Below are positions 1-12,265 of a stretch of 64,000 nt of DNA, one piece after another. The stretch spans positions 79,525,931 through 79,589,930 of the forward strand of contig NC_090982.1 of assembly GCF_040807025.1 (NCBI RefSeq). The letters run 5' to 3'. Below the pieces are notes generated by a model. The model did not search any database. It saw only the letters and a list, made by a program, of their open reading frames with translations, and was not told where the DNA came from. Numbering within the stretch: the first letter of the stretch is position 1; the number at the start of each line of letters is the position of its first letter. The translations under genes were made by a program, and so were the position numbers. Origin of the DNA: Struthio camelus (Eukaryota > Chordata > Aves > Struthioniformes > Struthionidae).

Positions 1-2559
1 ATATTGCTGTGCCTGGGAGGGACCTTGGAAACACAGGTAACACTTAGTTGATCAGTTGGAACCAGAGCACTGCTCTGGGTGTTAAGTGATCACTTCCTCA
101 CCAGTTATTTCAGTTCACACCTGTATGAGAGGAGCAAGAGTTCGTGCGAAAGATCAGTTTGGATAAATCAAGGGCTAAACTCTGACAGCAAGAGAAGTGT
201 TGGGTGTGCATGTGCATGTGTGGGCACGTACTGGGAGCAGGTGATAAATTTGTTCAAGGTGATGATTACATAAGGACTAGCAGGAATGTTTTGGAGAGCT
301 GCAGCTCTTACAGGCTATGCTGAGTTGACAAATTTTGCCTCCTGATGCTAAACAACTGTCTGAAGGCTGGCAGTTGATGTTACAGTAACAGTGGTCCTCT
401 GCATTCCCAAACAGGCAAACTGCACAGGATAGACTTAGAAGGAGGGATCTGTGTAGAGTTCACCCATGTCTCTGCTCTGCAAGTGCCTGTTGACTACCAA
501 GGAATCTTGGGTTTCTGACAGCTTCTCTCATAGCTTGTTTTCCCGCTCCTACACTAAAAACATTGTTATGGGCATCGAGGAACACACCATACACATATAG
601 AGCCAGGAATTTATTGTTAGCTTATCTAGAATCTTAGCGATCTAATCAAGATGTACTAAGCACTTATTATTAGTCTAGCTGCAATGCTAACACTCAGAGC
701 CAAATTACTACAGAAATGCCTAATTAATAAGAATACTCTTCAAATTGTTATAAAAGAAAAATTACTAATACCTAACCCTTTTCTCTGGTGCTGGGCTTTT
801 CTTCCAACATTCCTCTGGGTCTTGCCGTTGATGACACCGGTCTCCTCAAGTAGATAGGTGGTGGCCAGTCACAGTGAGTCATCAATGTCCTATGTTGTTC
901 TCAAGGAGAAGTACAGTGTTCATGGAGGAGGTCCCTTGTCCTCAAAGCTTAAGGTCTGCTTGGGGCTATTTTTATGTGTTTTCCCATCACAGTCTGCTTC
1001 TTTCTCAGTGGTTCCCAGATAAAGTTTGAAAGTTCCACAATAGCTTCTCCCGGCCTCCATTAACTTGAAGGGCTATTTCTTGCTGCTATTTCTTGCTTAA
1101 TCACTATGGTATCATAGTGATTAAGCTAAAACAGGTTGTACAAAAGTCACTTGACCACTAGCAATTGTTAAAGTAAGCTAACACCAGCTCAGTTCAAGGC
1201 AAGCCTGGAAAAATCCTGAGGCGGTGGACCCTCCGGTCAGTACAAAGGTTGCAGCCTTTCACTAGTAATTTCAAAAATCATATTCACTGGGCTACACCAG
1301 TACCTTCCTGCATATAGACCTTCAAATATTATTGTATCCTGTGGCTATGAGAGAAGTCCCCAAGCGCCAGAAGCCGTCCCGCATAGGGACCACAGGACCC
1401 TGATTGGTAAGTCTATGCAATCTGTGTTCATAAATGGTGACCTCAGTGTTGCTCCTGCTCACCTATCCCAGCAATGTTATGGAGCTAACATCAGCAGCGT
1501 CATCCATGTGTAGGAGAGAAACTGCACCCACTGACATGTACAGCCTTGCTACTTTTCTCAGGTGAAAGTTTCTCACTAAAAGTTTGTTTTGGGAGCTGGT
1601 GAGCTGATTGGATCTGCATTGGTCCAGGATGCTGGACGTTTTGGTCTGTTCCTGGTTTTTATCATTAAATTTCTTATGATGTATTTGATCTGTTGAGGTG
1701 GTACAGCCCTTGGGACTAGGACTGCACTCATATTCTTGATGTGTCTGCTCAGGCACAACGGAAGTAGGAACAGGATCTTGCTGCGTCTCTAAACGTTACA
1801 AAAATAATAATCACACCACAAGAACGTGATTCAGACTATGGTCCCTAACACAAACTATCTGTCCAGTGTTAACCTCCTGTGACAGTTTTATGCTAATATT
1901 CCTTTCTCTTTCCTTTATTCTTTCTCCTACACGTGTTTGTGACTTTGTCCTCAGCCTCTAGGATCACTGATGTCTGGAGAGTGTCAATGAACCTGACACT
2001 GCTACAGAAGTGTTTGTAATGAGCAGTGCAAGAAAGCTTCTCCTTGGGAAAGGTGAGCAGAGATTCAGGGCTAGTTTCAATCCCAGAAGGGTTTTTTTCC
2101 CCCCTCCTTTAACGTTGTGAAAAAACAAGCCAAATGAAAATTCCAAAAATTTCTATTTAATGCACATTCCCTGTGTCTTATACTGTTCTTGTTCATGGTG
2201 CTAAGCCCACTCCAGCCGGTGGTTCAGCTTAGAAATTCTGAGGATGTCTGAGGGAGTCAGTGCGCTCTTGCTTTTCTCCTGTTTCCAGGATAGAAGACAG
2301 TGTCCGTCCCACACAGGAGTGGTTTCCTGAAGGCAGGAGTACTGCTGCCACCTCATGGAGCTGGGAATGAGGGATGAGCTCTGTGGTGGTTGTTGTGGTG
2401 AGGAAGAGGCCAGTGTGAGAGAAGTGCAGGATGGTCACCTCTTCAGTTTGCTCATGCATTTCCCCTGGCAAGCTGTGTGCTGCTGAAGGTCAGCGATCTG
2501 AAATGGACAGGAATTATTTGGTCTCATGCAGATCCTCAGCCAGCACAGAAGCCACACCA
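1..2559. other. intergenic, no gene recognised
   Basis: Only short, overlapping open frames on both strands, with no homology I can name. No RNA gene or clear repeat was seen. Confidence 0.6.
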
Positions 2560-2810
2560 ATGTGTGGTTTTCAAAGGGTATTTTTTCAAGTCGGGTTTTA
2601 AAAGGCGAATGTGATGTAGCTCCCTCCATTTTCTGGAGGAGGCTATACAGCAGTGCAATGGATGTCACCTTTCTAAAGCTTTTATTGCATCTAAAATGTT
2701 ATCAAAATGCTTCACTGCAACATGTACTACTGCAAATGTTCTAACAAATGGAGGGATCGAAACTGGCTTGTTGAAGTCATACTGCGATTCTGACCTGCTC
2801 TCTGCATAAC
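2560..2810 (+). repeat. duplicated block A, copy 1
   Basis: Similar to 10380-10600: CAGTGCAATGGATGTCACCT then TTCTAAAGCTTTTATTGCAT here, compared with CAGTGCAATAGATCTCACTC then TTCTAAAGCTTTTACACTAT there. An AATGGAGGGA motif and TCTGACCTGCT follow in both. Confidence 0.7.
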
Positions 2811-3946
2811 TAACATCATCACTTCTCTTTCTCTCCTTCACTGTCTCAGTTCTTAAATGGTGCTTATCAGCATAATATATGCATGCATGCCATTTAGGAA
2901 TGCATTAAGCAACAGCTGTTACATGTTTATATTTCATCCTGTTAACGGGGGGGAAATATGTGTAATGAAATTTTTTTGTTTGAAATTTCTCATTGCACGG
3001 AATCATCCTGTCTCTTGCTTTTTCACAGAAACACATATGCAGACACAAACACACATACAGTGCTTTCCATTTATACTTGTGGAGGTGAGGTACTGAGGTT
3101 TATTATAGCTTATAGCTCTGAGAAAAGTTTGTTCCACTGTGTATAGTTGGCCCCATATAGAATCTTCCTCTTACACAGAGAGAGTTCATTACTGCAAGCT
3201 TTGGCTGTAGAAAGTTCAAAGGTGCCAAGCACATTACTGATCCTGAAGGTACAGGCACTCTTTTAGACAGTTTGGGTTCCTGCTACCAAGATCTTTGAAA
3301 ACAGGGAGTGAAGGTGATTTGCTGTTCTCTGGGAAGGCAGCACCAGCTGATGTTGTTGCCCAGCTAAGCACTGAGTTATCTTGAAGGTAATCACTCAGAG
3401 TAGTACCTTTGATACAGGGAAAGGAAGCCTCCTCCCCTCACTAACACATCATCTGCTCCAGGTGGGAGCAGCATCAAATGTTAATGACTGCTTCTGAATT
3501 AGGAAGAGCAAGAGTCAGATTTGGAGGTCCTGGGCTCAGATTTGGAAGTACCCATGACACTCTGAGGAATGTAGGTGACCTACTTGCTGGTCATGCTAAG
3601 CCTAGACTCTGTGCAACCTGTTCAGCAACGGGAGGTGATGGCTCATTGCAATATTGAGCAGTTAGCTAGTGATAGAGGCTAACAACACACGAATTGATAA
3701 AACTGGGAAATCACCCTGCAGAGCTCCCGAAAACAGCAAGGGTGTTCATGCAAGAGCATGTCCAATACCCTGGAGAAGCTGTCCAAAAAGAATCACTGTC
3801 CTAGTAATCAAGAGGGGCTGGATGTGGATGCAGAATGGAGTCAGGACCTAGTTTCCAAACTTCTCTCCAGTATCCTCTGTACTATGGTTAACTCCTTGGC
3901 CAGTCAGAGGAGGCTGCTGTTCGGCTCACCACCACCTGTGAAGGTG
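2811..3946. other. intergenic up to the CR1 3' end
   Basis: Nothing recognisable. The open frame at 3758-4417 (+) is mostly the antisense of the CR1. Confidence 0.6.
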
Positions 3947-4403
3947 ATCACAGAATCACAGAATCACAGAACAGTTGAGGTTGGAAGGGACCTCTGGAGT
4001 TCATCTAGCCCAACCTCCCTGCTCAGGCAGGGTCCTCTAGAGCATATTGCCCAGGATCACGTCCAGACGGGTTTTGAATATCTCCAGCGAAGGAGACTCC
4101 ACCTCCTCTCTGGGCAGTGTGTGCCAGGGCTCAGTCACCCTCACAGTCAAGAAGTTTTTCCTCAGGTTCAGACGGAACTTCCTGTGGTTCAGTTTCTGCC
4201 CGTTGCCTCTTGTGCTGTTGCTGGGCACCACGGAGAAGAGACTGGCCTCACCCTCTCGACGCCCTCCCTTCAGATACTTGCACACATTGATGAGATCGCC
4301 TCTCAGTCTTCTCTCCTCCAGGCTGAACAGGCCCAGCTCTCTCAGCCCTCCTTCATAGCAGAGATGCTCCAGTCCCCGCATCATCTTTGTAGCCCTCCGC
4401 TGG

Positions 4404-4557
4404 ACTCTCTCCAGTAGCGTCATGTCTCTCTTGTCCTGGGGAGCCCAGAATTGGACACAGGACTCCAGGTGAGGCCTCCCACTCTCTCCAGTAGCATCAT
4501 GTCTCTCTTGTCCTGGGGAGCCCAGAATTGAACACAGGACTCCAGGTGAGGCCTCCC
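4404..4557. repeat. 77-bp tandem duplication inside the CR1
   Basis: 4404-4480 and 4481-4557 are near-identical, with two visible differences (GTC/ATC and TTGGAC/TTGAAC). 77 is not a multiple of three, so the copy shifts the reading frame. Confidence 0.9.
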
Positions 4558-5223
4558 CAGGGCTGAGGAGAGGGGCAGGATCACCTCCCTCCACCTGCTG
4601 GCAACACTCTGCCTAATGCACCCCAGGAGACCATTGGCCTTCTTGGCCGCAAGGGCACACTGCTGGCTCATGTTTAACTTGTTGTCCACCAGCACTCCCA
4701 GGTCCTTCTCTGCAGAGCTACTTTCCTGCAGGTCAACCCCCAGCCTGTACTGGTGCATGGGATTATTCCTGCCTAGGTGCAGGACCTTGCACTTGCCTTG
4801 GTTGAACTTCATGAGGTTCCTCTCCACCCAGCTCTCCAGCCTGTCCAGGTCCCTCTGAATGGCAGCACAGCCACCTGGTGTGTCAGCCACTCCCCCCAGT
4901 TTAGTATCATCAGCAAACTTGCTGAGGGTGCCCTCTGTCCCTTCCTCTAGGTCATTGAGGAATATATTGAACAAGACTGGGCCCAGGACTGACCCCTGGG
5001 GGACACCACTAGCCACAGGCCTCCAACTTGACTCCACACCACTGACCACAACCCTCTGAGCTCTGCCCTCCAGCCAGTTCTCAAGCCACCTCACCGTCCA
5101 CTCATCTAGCCCACACTTCCTGAGCTTACCTGCGAGGATGTGATGGGAGACAGCGTCCAAAGCCTTGCTGAAGTCCAGGTAGACAACATCCACTGCTCTG
5201 CCCTCATCTACCCAGCCAGTCAT
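4420..5223 (-). pseudogene. CR1 polyprotein remnant, RT catalytic core
   Basis: 267 codons with RT motifs 3-7, including the Asp of YLDFSKALD and the FADD box. The frame runs out inside a 77-bp duplication. The original C-terminus continues in another frame (about 4037-4594) through [20 protein letters not shown] and on to the 3' UTR. Confidence 0.85.
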
Positions 5224-5229
5224 TCCATC

Positions 5230-6123
5230 CTAGAAGGCTGTCAGGTTGGTCAAGCATGATTTCCCTTTGGTGAATCCATGCTGACTACTCCCGATCACCT
5301 TCTTGTCCTCCAGATGCTTAGTGAGGACCTCCAGGAGGAGCTGTTCCATCACCTTTCCAGGGATGGAGGTGAGGCTGACAGGCCTGTAGTTTCCTGGCTC
5401 CTCCTTCTTGCCCTTTTTGAAGACTGGAGTGACAATGACTTTCTTCCAGGCCTCGGGCACCTCTCCTGTTCTCCAGGACCTTGCCAAGATAATGGAGAGT
5501 GGCCTAGCGATAACATCCGCCAGCTCCCTCCTCACTCGTGGATGCATCCCATCGGGGCTCATGGATTTATGGGTGTCAAGTTTGGACAAAAGATCTCTAA
5601 CCCGATCCTCCTCCACCAAGGGAGAGTCTTTCTTTCTCCAGCCTTCCTCTCTTGTCCCCAGGGTCTGGAATTCCTGAGGACTGGCCTTAGCAGTGAAGAC
5701 TGAAGCAAAGAAGGCATTCAGCAACTCTGCCTTCTCTATATCCTTCGTTACCAGGGCACCCGCCCCATTCAGGAGCTGGCCAACACTTTCCCTAGTCTTC
5801 CTTTTGCTATTGATGTATTTGAAGAAGCCCTTCTTGTTGTCCTTGACATCCCTTGCCAGATTTAATTCCAACTGGGCCTTAGCCTTCCTTGTCGCATCCC
5901 TGCACACTCTGACAACGTCCCTGTATTCCTCCCAAGTGGCCTGTCCCCTTTTCCACATCCTGTAGGCTTCCTTCTTCTGCTGGAGTTTTGCCAGGAGTTC
6001 CTTGCTCATCCATGCAGGTCTCCTGCCTGCCTTGCTGGATTTCTTCCTCAGAGGGATGCACTGCTCTTGAGCCTGGAGGAGGTGATGCTTGAATATTAAC
6101 CAGCTGATGATGAGGTTGTCCAT
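5230..6123 (-). pseudogene. CR1 polyprotein remnant, N-terminal open part (linker and RT motifs 0-2)
   Basis: 297 codons open before a TAG at the position where related CR1 copies have Tyr. The next codons (GAT GGA ATG) continue the same frame into the RT catalytic core, so a single point change separates the two pieces. Confidence 0.85.
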
Positions 6124-6344
6124 GAGTCTGTAGGCCCATTCTCTATTGAAATACTTAATCCCATCCTGACCGAATTAATCTCATGGAGTACATGATGCTC
6201 AGGAATGGCCTGGAAACACGCTCAGCCGGGGCAATCATTGGGGGAAATGCTGGTGAACAGGGAACAGAGGATCTGACTTGTACCAGGGCAGAATAGGACT
6301 GAAGCTGGGCAACATGGGGTTTGGCTTAGCTTGTGAGTCACATC

Positions 6345-6760
6345 TACGTGGCCTTTACTCAGCTGGCCTGGGCAGGTGGAGAAGATCCTGGTACATCCTT
6401 GTCTCCAAATGCTCCAAGGCGTAAAGCATGGGAACCTGGTGGCAGTGTGGAGGTGCTGCAGGAGCCCAGCACAGACTCCTTTGCTGGTCAATGCCACTTG
6501 GCTTATGAGGTGAATCAGTCTTTCCTGATCATAAACAGAAGCTAGTGCAAACACAAAGCAAAGTAATGGGTGGTGCCCATCAATTGTGTGAGGCCTGGAG
6601 CTGGAAATGGACATGGGACTCATGGGTACCCAAAGCTGATCTGATGAGAGCTGGACTGGCAGTTTGCTGGAGCCTGGAGGCTGCGCTTGATGGACATCAC
6701 GTGATGGGGTCACATAGAGGCCACTGTGAGGGGACAGTACATGCCAGCAGGGAGGGCTAC
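6345..6760 (+). repeat. duplicated block B, copy 1
   Basis: Pairs with 11110-11510. Shared strings include GCCTGGAGCTGGAAATGG, ACTCATG, CCCAAAGCTGAT, GAGCTGGACTGG and AGTTTGCTGGA, in one order and orientation. Confidence 0.75.
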
Positions 6761-8454
6761 AGGAGACTCTACCTCCAGTGTCCAAAGCAGCAGCAGCAAA
6801 ACACATTTCTAAGGGCATCTGGTAGCTCCTCTGATATGCTCAAGCACAGAGCTCATGGTGGCTGAGCTCACCTGTTTGTCATGGTTGTACAAAATCTCTT
6901 TGTACGTTCTCACTGCTTCAATTTGTATTGGCACAGATGGTTATTACAGCAGTACCTCTGACCTGTGCCTGACTGTGCCAGTCCTTCACAAACGCATTGG
7001 GAGAGTCAGTCCTTGTTCCACAGAACTTATTATAATCAATAATAATGGAGACAGAATGCAGATCCTCTGTCCAGATATAGATTCTCTATCGATTGCCTTT
7101 ACGCTCACAGAGAGAAGGAGATGTGTATTTATTATTCAGGCAGGCAAAAAGATGTAATAGAATTTGTGACAATCACTCCTTTACTGCAGTGTGTTTGTTT
7201 ATGTAAACACACCTACTTTGTGTGTTTCTTTTTGTGGCTCAGATTCAAATGCAAAGCATGTAGGAAATCTGTGCAAATAATACCAAAGCACTTTCCAGTT
7301 GAGCTTATCTAAATAAAGTTTCTCTAGTGCCAGCAAACCGTTTCTGCCTCACAAACGGAGAGGTGGTCTTTGCAGCTGACTTACATATGTGAAATCTTGC
7401 CCCCATCTTTGCCTCTGGACATGGTCTGTTTTCCCAGTTGGTGTCAGATATATGTGACACAGACCTTGGGCTGGGAGCCTGCCATGGCACAAGGCTAACA
7501 AAGCCCGCTGTGGTTTGATTAACAGTAAGGTGTGTCCATTCAGAGTCCAAACACAGTCTTTAGTCAGAGCCCCAGCATCCTGCAACATATGGCTACGAGT
7601 TGCGTGTTGAGCTGTTGAATATGAAATGAAAGATGCTGGCACTGCAGGATCTCTGTGGTCTGGCTGTCGGCTTCTAGCTGGGGGCTAAAGGCACCATCTG
7701 TGACTTACAGGCCCTGCGTGCCTGGGACTTTCTGCTTGAAGCATCCCAGCAGGTGAAAATCTCTCCTAGCACTCTCTGAGTGCTATGGCAGCAGCACTCC
7801 TGTCTTGATATGCAGAGGTCCAACTAGCTGCATCACTCCTAAATAGCCTGGCAGGTGAGGTACTCTGTTCCAGCTACTGAGCAAATGGACATACATAAAC
7901 CTGCTTGATCAGGTACATTTGATTTTACTTCTTGGCATCAGGCCACCCCACAACTCTTCTAGCAGGTTGGTTGAGAGGGTGGTTGTGGAAGGACTAGGTA
8001 AAATATTTTTCAGAGGATCTTCAATTGCCCTGCAATGATGATCTGAAAAATATGCTTTATTAAAGGGGACAAAGGTGTGAGGAGGGATTGCACTGGAATA
8101 GGTTAGCAGAGCTGATAACTGTAATGCAAGAAAAGGGTCCATGGTGCGTATTATATAATCATTTACGGAGGCCATGAAATGATACTGTATGGATGCTGGA
8201 GAGGGAATATAGCAGCCAATTTTATAGCATTTTCTGTACACAGCCACTGACTGATGCTCCAATGACTCACGTGGCATTTTTCCAGATCTGATAATATCCT
8301 GGACTCTGAGCAACTCTCCTATCTATACAGATTTTTTCTTCTCAAACATATTTCACGCACCTTTGTGCATAACGTAACATTGCTGTATGTGTAATTGCCT
8401 ACTGTAGATCTCTATCCGCTGTTTCTATCCTTTGCTTACGTTTGTCTTGGCTTA
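6761..8454. other. intergenic, no gene recognised
   Basis: A 134-codon minus frame (7909-8313) exists but resembles no family and lacks splice context. Otherwise nothing was seen. Confidence 0.55.
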
Positions 8455-8555
8455 TGATCCTATCAGGTGCTCAAAGCTAAGCAGGACTGATCCAGTAGGA
8501 CCGGTCAGTGCCTGGAAGGGAAACCTCTGATTAAAATCAAGTGCTACAGCAAGTG
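8455..8555 (+). mobile_element. 5S rRNA-derived SINE relic (AmnSINE-like head)
   Basis: CAAAGCTAAGCAGGACTG matches the 5S rRNA A-box region (GGAAGCTAAGCAGGGTCG), CCTGGAAGGGAAACCTCTG the C-box region (TTGGATGGGAGACCGCCTG), and AAGTGCTACAGC the 5S 3' end (GGTGCTGTAGGC). The following AAGTGGTGACAG fits the continuation seen in amniote 5S-derived SINEs rather than a plain 5S gene. Boxes are mutated, so it is not an active pol III gene. Confidence 0.65.
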
Positions 8556-10379
8556 GTGACAGCTTTTGGGGAGGGATGCACTCTCTTTAGACAGGCCACT
8601 GGTTGGGTGGGACATCGTCTGTGAGAGCACAGTCTTTGTTACACAAGACATTTGACTTGTGGTCATCCACATCAACGCACCAGCTAACACTGTAGTAATC
8701 TTTTACAAATTTGTAGTTTTCTTCCAGGTTGTGGATTGTCAGCAGGCAGCGGAAACTCCTGGGTGTCAGGGTTGCTTTAGCCAAAGCATGTATCTACATG
8801 ACAAAATACAAATGGGTGCTTAATTTATTTTGTCCCTTATGAATTAGTTAATATAGATACAGCGATATGGACAAAATACTTCAGGATTTTAACCTGGAGT
8901 GTAGATGAAAGTCAGTCTTCTGTGAACTTAAAGGTGACTATGATTTATTGACCTTCATTTCTTTGTCTTGATTGATCTTTTAACCTGCTAGCAAGTGTGA
9001 ATCAACAAACGCAAATTACGAATATGTATGTTCCCCAGTACAGACAACCTAGAACAAAATTTGTTTTTGTCACTGCTGGCTCATATCTTGTTCTATGAAG
9101 CTGCTGAGCAGGGAAGGAGTTCTTCCATCAAGCCATTGCCCATGGGTGTGAGGAGTTTGTGATGGATTATTTTGGCAGTGCTTGCAAACGTCTTGGAGTC
9201 CACAGAACATGGGGTAATTGTACAACAGGAATAACAGCTAACCAGAACGTACTCAAAGCTCTTGAACAAACACGTATGTTTGAGAGTCTAGCTGCAATCC
9301 AAGCAGATATTCATGAAGCTAGGCATATCTCTCTCCCTCTACCACTCTGTGGCTACATACAACAAATCTATTGTGTTCCACAGAACTATCATTTGTAAGC
9401 TTTTCCTTTTTTTCTTCTAAGGTGATTACTGGCATAGACTTGAAAGAGGCGTTGTGAGTTCAGGGGAATTTTCTAACATCCTAAATTTCCAAGCAACGTC
9501 AGTGTGAGGGAAAGGAATGGGGGCTTGGATGGGACCATGGCAAACCCCGTGGGTCTTGCAAGGAGGCAGAATCCTCCCTGGAAACCCCTATCCCCAGACC
9601 ACAGCTCCTGCATGGACCAGATTGCAGAATGACACCAGCTCCTAGGGAGGAAAATGCAGCTTCTCACCCCGTGAGGAATGTGTGAGCCTTCACCCTGGGC
9701 CCAGTGAAGGGAGCCAGGCGGTGGGGGGATCCTGCACCACTCACATGGCTCTGGCAGCTGGTGAGATGGATGAAAGGCTACGGTGAGAAGCTGTAGCCAA
9801 GGGGCTTCCTTTGCTGGCTTTCTCATACTCTGGATCTCCTCAGACTGGGAGACTGGGGTGATGTGGAGGATTGCATGAGGGCCCCCAAGCAGGGAAGAGG
9901 CATCTCATGTTCCAGGCGTGGCAGGGTCTGGCAGAGGGTCAGGGTCTGCTGATACACAAGGAAAATGGTCTTTACCAACCCCAATGGCAAGCCCAGCCCA
10001 TCAGTCCGCCTCCCACATGTGATGCCATGGAAGATGGGGGTAGAGAGCCGGGCTGGTCCCTCACAGAGTGCAGGTTTCTTCAGAGGTGGCAGAAGCCTGA
10101 CACCGATTTTCTTCCCCTGAGCCCTTGCTGACAGATGATGTTGTGGTGGTGCCACATCCAAAGTTGTCATCTTCTGGGGCTGAGCAGAAGAGATGAAAGC
10201 AAGAGAAGAGACTATGCCTGCACAGGGGAAGTGGCAGGCTCTGTTACCACGCTTTCCCTGTGAAGCACTGTGCAAACAGCAGAGGCAATAAAATATGAGA
10301 TGAACAAAACAAAGTCAGTTATTTACTGCCCTCAACCAGGGCACGATTGTTCCCCTTGGCAAGTTTTCAAGTGCCTTTT
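8556..10379. other. intergenic; possible SINE tail at its left end
   Basis: The first 230 bp may be the decayed downstream part of the 5S-derived SINE. The rest shows nothing recognisable. Confidence 0.5.
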
Positions 10380-10600
10380 GCTTCTAGTCTGCTTTTAAAT
10401 GACGCATATGATATGGCTTTCTCTAGTTCCTGGGGGGAAGGAGAAGGGACACTGCCACAGTGCAATAGATCTCACTCTTCTAAAGCTTTTACACTATCCA
10501 AAATGCCATTAAACTGCTGCACTGCTGCAGGCATTACAGTAAGTGTTCCAGTGAATGGAGGGAGCTGTTCTGCTGGTCTGACCTGCTGTGTATGTGTGTA
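10380..10600 (+). repeat. duplicated block A, copy 2
   Basis: Same orientation as 2560-2810 and clearly diverged. It shares the TCTAAAGCTTTTA core, ATCCAAAATG, CACTGC, GTGAATGGAGGGA and TCTGACCTGCT in the same order. Confidence 0.7.
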
Positions 10601-10724
10601 CGTGAAGGATGTCCCTGCCTGCTCTTTGGAGGGTGCCTCTGACCTGCTGGCCTCACAGGTGGTGAAGTGGAAGCTGAGTCTCGCACACCCTTGGCTCTCC
10701 TGGGACAGGGAGTAGTCACTATCT

Positions 10725-10815
10725 GCATTGCACAGAGGAGGAGACAGGAGTAGGGAGGTGGATGACTTAAGGTCGCAGGAGCTGGTGGCAATTCTAGCAC
10801 TAGGATGAGGCAGTT
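10725..10815 (-). mobile_element. MIR-like SINE relic
   Basis: CATTGCACAGAGGAGGAGAC, GATGACTTAAGGTCGCAGGA and CAATTCTAGCACTAGGATG follow the inverted MIR core (the 'cagatgaggaaactgaggca' to 'gggattcgaacccagg' order). Confidence 0.45.
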
Positions 10816-11109
10816 GCTTTTATAAGGATCACAGTATGCTGTAAGAAGTTGCAAATGTGTCCTTCGCCCACCCCAAGCTGCTTCTGCACTAGGTGTCACA
10901 GTCACCCATTGAGGATGGGGAACCGGGCAGGGAGGAGTAGTGACGGTTCAGGGCTCACTCTGGAAGATAATAGCAGAGTGGGGAACATATTTCCTGTGTC
11001 CTCGTTTAATCTCAGGACCACCTAGCAACTCAAGAACGTGTTAGTAAATCCTGCTAGTTTTCTATTTCTGTGGCTGAAGTAAGTGGCCTCCTATTTCCCT
11101 GGACACTGC

Positions 11110-11510
11110 AGTTAGCTGGGCAGTGGTCTCTCAGCTGGGCTGGACGGATGGAGGAGGTCCCTGGCACATCCAAGCGCTCCCAAAGTAAAGTGTGGAAATT
11201 TCGAGGACGCTACAGAAGGCCAACACAGCTTCATTTCCTGGACAATCTCACATGGCTTATGGGGCTGATTAGTCTTTCCTGGTAACTAAACAAAAGCTAA
11301 AGCAAGCAAAAAGCAAGGTGCGTGGTGGTGCCTGGAGCTGGAAATGGCCATGGCATGCTTGGACTCATGAATGCCCAAAGCTGATTTGGAGAGCTGGACT
11401 GGGAGTTTGCTGGAACCTGGGGGCCATGTTTAATGGGCACGTTGTACAGCTTAAGTCTGTGCTAAACCTCAGTAGTGAAGAAGGCCCACGGCAGCCAGGG
11501 CTGCTTTAGC
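11110..11510 (+). repeat. duplicated block B, copy 2
   Basis: Second copy of block B: GCCTGGAGCTGGAAATGGCC, GACTCATGAATGCCCAAAGC, TGATTTGGAGAGCTGGACTG and GGAGTTTGCTGGAACCTGGG. Confidence 0.75.
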
Positions 11511-11744
11511 CTGAGGGGAACCTCCATGGCCAGGGAGGGGAATCTTCCCCTCTACGGCACTGCTGAGACCCTGTTTGCAGTGCTGCATCCACCTTAGGGC
11601 TCCCCATGACCACATAGGCACTCATGCACTTAAGCCAGTCGAGCAGGGCACAGCAATGTGATTGGGGCTGGAGCACAGGACAGACGAGGGCAGGCCAAGG
11701 CAATGGGATTCAACCCTAAGAGGAGTCTAGTCAGTTTATTGCTG

Positions 11745-12058
11745 TTAAGAGTTTATTTGAGATGTGCAGCAGTAAGACAAGGGGCAGGGGGCACACATTG
11801 CAACAAGGAAATACTGATTGGATATTAGGAAAACATTTTTCACTGTGAAGCTGGTCAAACACTGGAACAGGGGCCCAGAGAGCTTATGAAATCTCCAGCT
11901 GCGGAGATATTCAGAAGTCAGCTGGATGCAGTCCTGAGAAACCTGCTCTGACTTTAGAGCTGGATCTAACTCTGAAAGCTAGCTTTGCTTTGAGCAGGGA
12001 ATTGGACCAGACACCACCAGACCTCCTTTCCAACCCAAACTGTTTTGTGGTTCTCAAA
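11745..12058 (+). mobile_element. old CR1 3' end
   Basis: Diverged CR1 3' region: GGATATTAGGAAAACATTTT, then CACTGTGAAGCTGGTCAAAC, ACTGGAACAGGGGCCCAGAG, and the terminal CCAACCCAAACTGTTTTGTG with a decayed 8-bp repeat. Confidence 0.75.
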
Positions 12059-12104
12059 TAGACTGACATCCTAGATGTGACCAGCTAGGGTTTGCCGTGA
12101 GGAA

Positions 12105-12265
12105 TGGCCATGGGAGAGCATAGGAATGGTTACAGTGGGTCAAGTCAAAGGTCCATTTAGTCCACTAGGCTACCTCTGGTCTTAATCTTTGCCTAGGGAC
12201 AAATATGGGCTAGGAACATGAGCATTGTCAGTAATGGCTGATGCGTGGTGTCCCCTGCCTTGGGA
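12105..12265 (+). mobile_element. ancient amniote interspersed repeat relic (CR1-like)
   Basis: GAGAGCATAGGAATGGTTAC, CAGTGGGTCAAGTCAAAGGT and CCATTTAGTCC resemble a widespread amniote repeat that reads roughly 'ACTGGGTCAGACCAAAGGTCCATCTAGCC'. The family is not certain. Confidence 0.4.

Larger units (their letters stand above)
3947..6140 (-). mobile_element. CR1 LINE, 5'-truncated, reverse transcriptase region and 3' end
   Basis: Chicken-repeat-1 non-LTR retrotransposon, minus orientation. The 3' end is three 8-bp ATTCTGTG repeats at 3947-3970. The endonuclease part is missing. Reading from 6123 down, the frame holds the linker, SPDGMHPRV, EEPGNYRPVSLTS, HGFTKGKSCLTNL, then [13 protein letters not shown] (catalytic Asp at about 5175), [15 protein letters not shown] and FADDTKLGG (about 4917-4906), the CR1 form of the YxDD box. 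A TAG at 5230-5232 interrupts the frame and a 77-bp tandem duplication shifts it at the 3' end, so this copy is inactive. Confidence 0.95.

Noticed and set aside
3758-5965. Several plus-strand open frames of 80-219 codons
   Set aside because: They are antisense of the CR1 element, and the minus strand carries the recognisable reverse transcriptase.
6222-6818. 198-codon minus-strand frame
   Set aside because: Lies within duplicated block B, and the second copy does not keep the frame; composition is not protein-like.
7909-8313. 134-codon minus-strand frame
   Set aside because: No family resemblance, no splice context and no matching neighbour exon.
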